A DNA stretch of 64,000 bases from Dioscorea cayenensis subsp. rotundata (Eukaryota > Streptophyta > Magnoliopsida > Dioscoreales > Dioscoreaceae). Below the pieces are notes generated by a model, which had not been told where the DNA came from, did no database searches, and saw only the letters and a program-made list of their open reading frames with translations. Position numbers and translations under genes: made by a program. Positions 58,976 through 64,000 of the stretch are shown in pieces (the first letter of the stretch is position 1; every line of letters starts with the position of its first letter). The DNA is taken from contig NC_052481.1 of NCBI RefSeq assembly GCF_009730915.1, positions 19,588,386 to 19,652,385 on the forward strand, written 5' to 3'.

Positions 58976-59890
58976 AGGCTTCTCTAGCATAGGAAAAACT
59001 ATATATATATATATATTTATAAAGTTGATAAACAACAAAGTAAAAGATAAATGAGTATGGAGGTGCACTAATTACAGCATTTTGACTGACTTCCTAGAAA
59101 TAACTCATGCTATGCAATCCTGGAGAAGAGAATGAGAGGTATTTCTCATACAGAACTCTCAGAGAAGACCCAGAGAAAATTAATCGTAATACAAGAGGCT
59201 CAATTTTAAGACCTCTCAATCACAACCACTGGTACTTATTAGTGGGTTAGTTGACGATTCTTGAAAGAATAGGTTCAAACACGAGACCTTTCAATCACAA
59301 CCACTGGTAGTTACCAGTGGGCTAGTCCACGGTTCCTAAAAGAATAGGCTCGAATTCGAGACCTTTCAATCACAACCACTGGTAATTACCTATAGACTAG
59401 TCCACGGTTTCTAAAAAAAAGGCTCGAACTCGAGGCATTTCAATCACAACCACATGTAGTTATCAATGGGCTAGTCCAAGGTTCATGAAAGAGTATGTCT
59501 TAACAGTAGATTATACTAATGTCAATCAATTATTATTTTTCACCTCAATGAAAAATTTTAATATAAATTTATTTTAATTCAAAATTAGAAAAAAGTGCTG
59601 AAACGAATGAAATGCCACTTTCTTCACTCAATTATTATATCTCCACTGCTTCAACTTCAAGCAAATGAAAACATCAAAAGAGTCAATACTACTAGCTAGT
59701 GCATACTGGCATACTGCCATATATCGTCTTTATTTCATCACTTTATTATTAAAGAGCATCGTGCGAGTACAATAACAACAAAAAGCAGCAAACACATCTA
59801 CATATACGTACACCCATAATACTCAAGCATATCATCCTGGTCGTGCCTTATTCTTTCTCATTCCATCCAAATCTCTACCTACATAAAAAA
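58976..59890. other. Intergenic stretch holding a ~75 bp tandem repeat
   Basis: Apart from the repeat at 59210-59500 and a TA tract at 58997-59016, no gene is seen. Its right part is the 3' flank of the next gene. Confidence 0.5.
59210..59500. repeat. ~75 bp tandem repeat, four diverged units
   Basis: Units start GACCTCTCAATCAC (59210), GACCTTTCAATCAC (59284 and 59360) and GGCATTTCAATCAC (59434), at intervals of 74-76 bp. Each contains AACCACTGGTA, a GGGCTAGTCCACGGTTC-like block and GGCTCGAA-C-CGAG. The GGTTC/CGAA wording recalls tRNA B-box-like sequence, but no tRNA fold is seen. Confidence 0.85.
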
Positions 59891-61362
59891 TCACTGCAGA
59901 AGCTTCCGAGATTGACAACACCATCGTTCAAAGCTCCCCTGGAGGTTCGGCCAGTTACTATCCGACGCCGCAAAGTCCTCCAGCCAATTACCAAGTATGA
60001 TCTCCTGGTCATCCAATGGTAAAGTTCCAATGAGCTCTTCTATAGCTCTTTCCAGCTCCCATCTCTCTAACCCCACTAGCACTGGCGCCGTCACCCCATT
60101 CCTCGCATAACATAACAACGGAAGCCATATCGCCACTATTCCAAATCTCACCTGTCTCCCCATCCTCTCCCATTCTCCTTTTGCCATTTCTCTCACCAAC
60201 ATCGCTGCAAAAACAAACACAAATTTTGGTATAAAATTATTATACAATAATAATAATAATAATAATAATAATAAAGCATCATAATATGAACTTTAATTTG
60301 TACCTACTTATTTTTTTGACGTTGTTTGTGGTTTTTTTGTAAAAAGTAAATAAATAAAACAATATTCACCTGTAACTTTGATGAGTGAACTCTGGACCCT
60401 TGGATGAGAAGTGAGAGATAATCCAGCCAATCCCGAGGCAAAGGCCCACCGTACGATGGCTTCCCCGATAGCATCGTTGGCTATCAACTTATTAGTAATC
60501 CAAACCAACTCATGCGCCAACTTCTCCGCCTCCAACCACTCACTCGTGCTCACCGTCGGCGCCGTCACCGCCACCCGTCTCTCAAACTTAGACCCCGACC
60601 TCCACGTGTCCATCGCTGGCACAATCCCTGCAAGACAAACACGTATCCCATCGTACATCTTCGCTAGCCTGGCTCCCCATCGGCAACATTCTAATCACAC
60701 GTGTCGGCCACGTCACCGGACATAACTCCGACCTTCGGAGAGACCGTCGGAGAAGCTCACACGTGTGGGAAAACGCCGACGAGAGCACCGCTCTGTTCAC
60801 GTCGATCAACGCTGGGTGCCCTTGTTGCATGTTCTCGTTCAACATCTTATCCGCCATCGCCAGCATGAACTCATACTTTCTTGAGCTCGCTGGAATTTCA
60901 TTCAACATCCCCAACATCTGCACATTCACATATATATATATATATATATATAATAAATCCACCATTCACAATGATGAAGTAAGTCAAAATACAAATGAAT
61001 ATATATATATATATATATATATTCAAGAAACAAGAACATACATGAGAGAGTGATCTTCCAATCCCAAGAGTAGAAGCACACCAGCTCCTTCCATGCTTGT
61101 CATATGGGACCAAAGCCATGGATGATGATGATGATGAAGAAGAAGATGATCCATAACCAATGGTATAAAAAGAAGGTTTTTGTCTACCCGGAAACATATC
61201 CATGAAGAAACGAAGAGCCCAAACATGGAGCCAAACAACTAACATGATTAGATATCTGACGTGATCCATGACTCCCCATCTTTCTCCTTCTCTGTTAATC
61301 ATGGCTGAAGAGGCAGTAGAGATTAGCATCTTTGAGGCAGTGCTTGCAGTGGAGATGAACAT
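59891..61362 (-). CDS. Plant protein of unknown function, three exons
   Basis: Exons 61362-61042, 60917-60370 and 60204-59891, all GT-AG. The protein is about 393 residues. The N-terminus has a hydrophobic stretch (YLIMLVVWLHVWALRFFMDM) that could be a membrane segment or anchor, then a run of ten serines. The middle reads SSRKYEFMLAMADKMLNEN and ALIDVNRAVLSSAFSHTCELL. The C-terminal exon has GRQVRFGIVAIWLPLLCYAR, ELIGTLPLDDQEIILGNWL and FERWCCQSRKLL. The C-terminal wording reminds me of plant proteins with helical BTB-associated ends, but I cannot name the family. Exons sum to 1,183 bases, one too many. The frame changes near 60665, where one extra base separates LPMGSQA from KMYDGIRVCLAGIVPAMDTW. 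Confidence 0.8.
60246..60275. repeat. (ATA)n microsatellite in an intron
   Basis: About ten ATA units in intron 2 of the unknown gene. Intron 1 of the same gene has TA tracts at 60931-60952 and 61001-61022. Confidence 0.9.
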
Positions 61363-61529
61363 GGAATTGAAGATGTTTGAGGGTTTTTTTTTGCAAGGTA
61401 AGTTTGGTCCAAGGAGAGCTTGGAGGTCATAGCCATGTCCAAGTTTGAGGATTCTTTGTCCATGGTTTTTAAGATTTAGGGTTTTTGTGTTTTGATGGTT
61501 TAGTGGTTTAAGGGAGCGGTGGAGGTGTG

Positions 61530-61536
61530 TTTTATA
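61530..61536 (-). promoter_or_regulatory. TATA box of the unknown gene
   Basis: On the minus strand TATAAAA lies about 170 bp upstream of the start codon at 61362. Confidence 0.5.
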
Positions 61537-61539
61537 GGA

Positions 61540-62222
61540 AGAGAGAAGGGAGAAATAGCTAGGTTTGTTTAGGGTTTGTTTGGTTATGGAGGTGCATGGA
61601 CACGTTTGGAAGTGGACTCAGCTCTTGTCAGTTACTTTACCGACTTGTTTCTATGACGCTGTATCAATGGTAGCTTTTGGATGTCTCGGTGTTTGGGTTT
61701 TGGACAGGGTTTAACATTATTTGATTAGTTGGCAGCATTTGGTTGGTTGGCTGGCTGGGTATTGTCACCTTTGCTTGTTTTATTAGAGTTACCCCTTTTG
61801 GAGTTTGTGCTGCCAATCAAATCTTACAATCCGTGTTTACGGTCAAATTATTTGATTATTATATACATGCAAGATGGAATGACTTTATACTCCTTACAAA
61901 ATAATAAGTTTTTAAATTGACTATTTGACTTTGTTGCATAATTCATCACTAATTTTTTTATTCTTTATAATTAAGTAATAGAAACATTTTCTTATCCTAT
62001 TAATTTAAGCTTTAAGATTATATCAGATAATACATTTACCTTGCATAAAACATATCCATCAAATGCAAATCACAAACAGAAGTTTAAGATCTGCATTGTT
62101 TGCATAATTTGACACTACATGCAGTGACAAACGTTCGGAGAACATGTTCCATGTTGCACACTTGCACAACTTAGTGATTATTTTGTTAGAGTAAAGAAAC
62201 AAAAGATTACACAAATTTACCG
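61540..62222. other. Intergenic stretch
   Basis: Upstream region of the unknown gene and 3' flank of the PPR gene. Nothing else recognised. Confidence 0.5.
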
Positions 62223-62365
62223 TCATGTTCCATGTTCCATGTTGGATGCCACCGATTCATCACCTTCAATCAACTTCAACATATTTACCGTCATGTGATC
62301 AGAAAGCAGCAATGGCTTCATCTCTACAGCACTGTTTCCCGGAACTTTCACCACTCTCCTCTCCT

Positions 62366-63901
62366 TCAACAAACTCGAACAATCTCCATGTCATCCCATC
62401 GTCTCGCAGCTGCATACAAATTTGACAGCAGAACATAACGTCCACCATGATGTGGCTCAAGCTCAATCAACCGTTTGCCAACCTCGACACCAAGCTCAAC
62501 ATTGTCATGAATCCTACAAGCTCCAGCCAATGCACCCCACAAGCCAGGATGTGGTTCAACCGGCATGTTAGCCACAAAATCCACTGCTTCTTGGAGCAGC
62601 CCTGCACGGCTAAGCAAATCGACCATACATCCATAGTGTTCTTCAATAGGCCTAATGCCGTAAACTCTAGTCATCATATCGAATAACATTTCGCCTTCAT
62701 CAACAAGCCCTGCATGACTGCACGCACTTAAAACTCCAATGAAAGTTATTGCATTCGGTTGCAATCCTGCCAATTTCATCTTCCAGAAGAGTGTCAGCGC
62801 CTGCTTGCCGGAACCATTCAATGCCAATCCGGTAATCATCGAATTCCACGAGTAAACATTCCTCGCCGACATTTCTCTAAACACCTTATAAGCATCCTCT
62901 ATGCTTCCACACTTGCCATACATATCGACAAGTGCCGTTCCTAATATCACACTCATCTTTCGAAGCTCACGATCTAATGCACAGCAATGCACTCGACGAC
63001 CTCGGTCTAAGTCTCGCAGCTGAGCACAAGCAGATGCTGCACTGACGAGCGTTGCCTCATTTGGTGTAAACCCATTCAATATCATCTCATCAAACACTGC
63101 CAATGCTTCATTGCATAAACCACGCTGTGAAAACCCAGAGACCAATGAGCTCCAGGACATCACATCTCTTTCAGGCATTTCATCAAACAGGCAACGAGCA
63201 TGGATCACGGAGCCACTGCGTGCATATCCAGCGATCATTGCATTCCATGAAATCAAGTTCCTGCTCGGCATTCGATCAAAGAACCACCGCGCACGGTCCA
63301 TCTCGCCGCATTTTGAGTGTCCGGTGATCATTGTGGTCCAAGAAACTACATCAAGTGTACAAGGACTTTCATCAAACACCTTCTGTGCAGCGCCCATGTC
63401 CTTAAAACCTGAGTACAAGCTAAGCAAATTATTCACAACAAAGATATCAGAATCAAACCGGAGCTTCAGAACATGGCCATGGATACCGCGGCCGAGAAAG
63501 CTAGACGGCGAGGAGGAGCAAGAGCGAATGAGAAACGGGAAGGTGAAATTATCTGGGGAGATACCAGTGCGGAGCATGCGGGTGTAGAGGTGTATGGATT
63601 GGATGGGGTCGGAGCTCAGGGAGAAGCCTCGGATCATGGAGTTGAAGGTGAAGAGGGAGGGATTGGGAGTGGCGGAGAAAAGGCATTGGCCGTAGGAGAA
63701 GAGATCGCCGGAGTTGGAAACGGCGCAATAGGCGATGAGTCTGGGGATGGTGATGTGGTCGGTGGAGAGGCCGGAGGTGATGATGGCGGCGTGGATGGGT
63801 TTGAGGTCGGAGATGGTGAGGGTGGCGGCGGCGAGGGAGTGGGAGAGGCTTTGATGGAGGAGGAAGCCTAGTTTCCCGGCGAGAGATCCGCCGGCGGCCA
63901 T
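62366..63901 (-). CDS. Pentatricopeptide repeat (PPR) protein, PLS class, E type
   Basis: One intronless frame of 511 residues from a start at 63901 (MAAGGSLAGKLGFLLHQSLS). A tandem array of PPR motifs is evident, for example SWTTMITGHSKCGEMDRARW, SWNAMIAGYARSGSVIHARC, LVDMYGKCGSIEDAYKVF and TFIGVLSACSHAGLVDEGE, ending in an E-type region with YVLLSNLYAAARRWDDMEIV. Such proteins act in mitochondria or chloroplasts, mostly in C-to-U RNA editing or splicing. The N-terminus could be a targeting peptide. The frame ends early after EIVR. One missing base near 62378 explains it, since the next frame continues with VVKVPGNSAVEM to a stop at 62223-62225, giving about 559 residues. No DYW domain is seen. 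Confidence 0.92.
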   Translation of the reverse strand: MAAGGSLAGKLGFLLHQSLSHSLAAATLTISDLKPIHAAIITSGLSTDHITIPRLIAYCAVSNSGDLFSYGQCLFSATPNPSLFTFNSMIRGFSLSSDPIQSIHLYTRMLRTGISPDNFTFPFLIRSCSSSPSSFLGRGIHGHVLKLRFDSDIFVVNNLLSLYSGFKDMGAAQKVFDESPCTLDVVSWTTMITGHSKCGEMDRARWFFDRMPSRNLISWNAMIAGYARSGSVIHARCLFDEMPERDVMSWSSLVSGFSQRGLCNEALAVFDEMILNGFTPNEATLVSAASACAQLRDLDRGRRVHCCALDRELRKMSVILGTALVDMYGKCGSIEDAYKVFREMSARNVYSWNSMITGLALNGSGKQALTLFWKMKLAGLQPNAITFIGVLSACSHAGLVDEGEMLFDMMTRVYGIRPIEEHYGCMVDLLSRAGLLQEAVDFVANMPVEPHPGLWGALAGACRIHDNVELGVEVGKRLIELEPHHGGRYVLLSNLYAAARRWDDMEIVRVC

Positions 63902-63966
63902 TGGGCTTCATCGCCTTTGTTTCCAAAACGGTGAGTGAGCCTGCGCCATGAGCGAACTCTGCTGCT

Positions 63967-64000
63967 ACTACTATTATTATTATTATTATTATTATTATTA
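63967..64000. repeat. (ATT)n microsatellite at the window end
   Basis: At least eleven TAT/ATT units run off the right edge, about 65 bp upstream of the PPR start codon. Confidence 0.9.

Noticed and set aside
59210..59500. Regularly spaced repeats considered as a CRISPR-like array
   Set aside because: This is a plant nuclear genome; whole units repeat with divergence and there are no unique spacers.
63473..63871. Plus-strand 132-codon Gly/Glu-rich frame opposite the PPR gene
   Set aside because: It is an antisense shadow of the PPR coding sequence, as are the other plus-strand frames at 62447-63587.

Overview
This is a 64 kb piece of a flowering-plant nuclear genome. It has spliced genes with plant GT-AG introns, plant-specific families (a LAFL-type B3 factor, a PLS-class PPR protein, FAR1-like transposases) and a dense AT-rich transposon landscape. 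The sequence does not fix the species. A monocot such as a yam is possible, but that is only a guess. A run of exactly 1,000 N (26748-27747) is a scaffold gap, so the two sides may not be contiguous in nature.

Layout. 1-3.1 kb: repeats, including the end of a Mutator-like element, a region bounded by ~135 bp inverted repeats and a hairpin MITE. 3.6-5.5 kb: a FUS3/LEC2-like B3 transcription factor (+). 6.3-8.1 kb: the 51-residue RNA polymerase subunit NRPB12 (+). 8.8-12.8 kb: a LINE fragment and a Ty3/gypsy fragment (both -). 13.5-16.2 kb: a truncated, intron-containing duplicate of NRPB12, itself invaded by a Stowaway-like MITE and an LTR-like insert. 17.2-21.6 kb: a nearly complete ORF2 of a LINE with RNase H (-). 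22.1-26.2 kb: the 3' half of VPS52 (-), cut off towards the gap. 28-34 kb: a hairpin MITE, rearranged fragments of an endogenous caulimovirid, and a Mutator element with a Ulp1-protease relic and a perfect 9 bp target duplication. 34.4-39.5 kb: a full-length PIF/Harbinger element with both of its genes. 39.6-46.0 kb: a LINE (-) carrying a hAT-type MITE. 46.3-51.8 kb: 20S proteasome subunit alpha-2 (+). 52.6-59 kb: two MITEs and a complete FAR1-type Mutator element with long terminal repeats. 59.9-61.4 kb: a plant gene I cannot name (-). 62.2-63.9 kb: a PPR gene (-).

The host genes are unrelated housekeeping or regulatory genes (transcription, endosome-to-Golgi tethering, proteolysis, organelle RNA processing, seed development) and show no sign of acting as a cluster. 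More than half of the window is transposon-derived, and several insertions are nested and dated by target-site duplications. A recurrent oddity is one-base frame breaks in conserved genes: seven single-base insertions in the proteasome gene, one each in the B3 gene and the unnamed gene, and one missing base in the PPR gene. VPS52 (11 exons) and NRPB12 are free of them. The LINEs show 17, 26 and 49 bp tandem duplications inside their coding regions.
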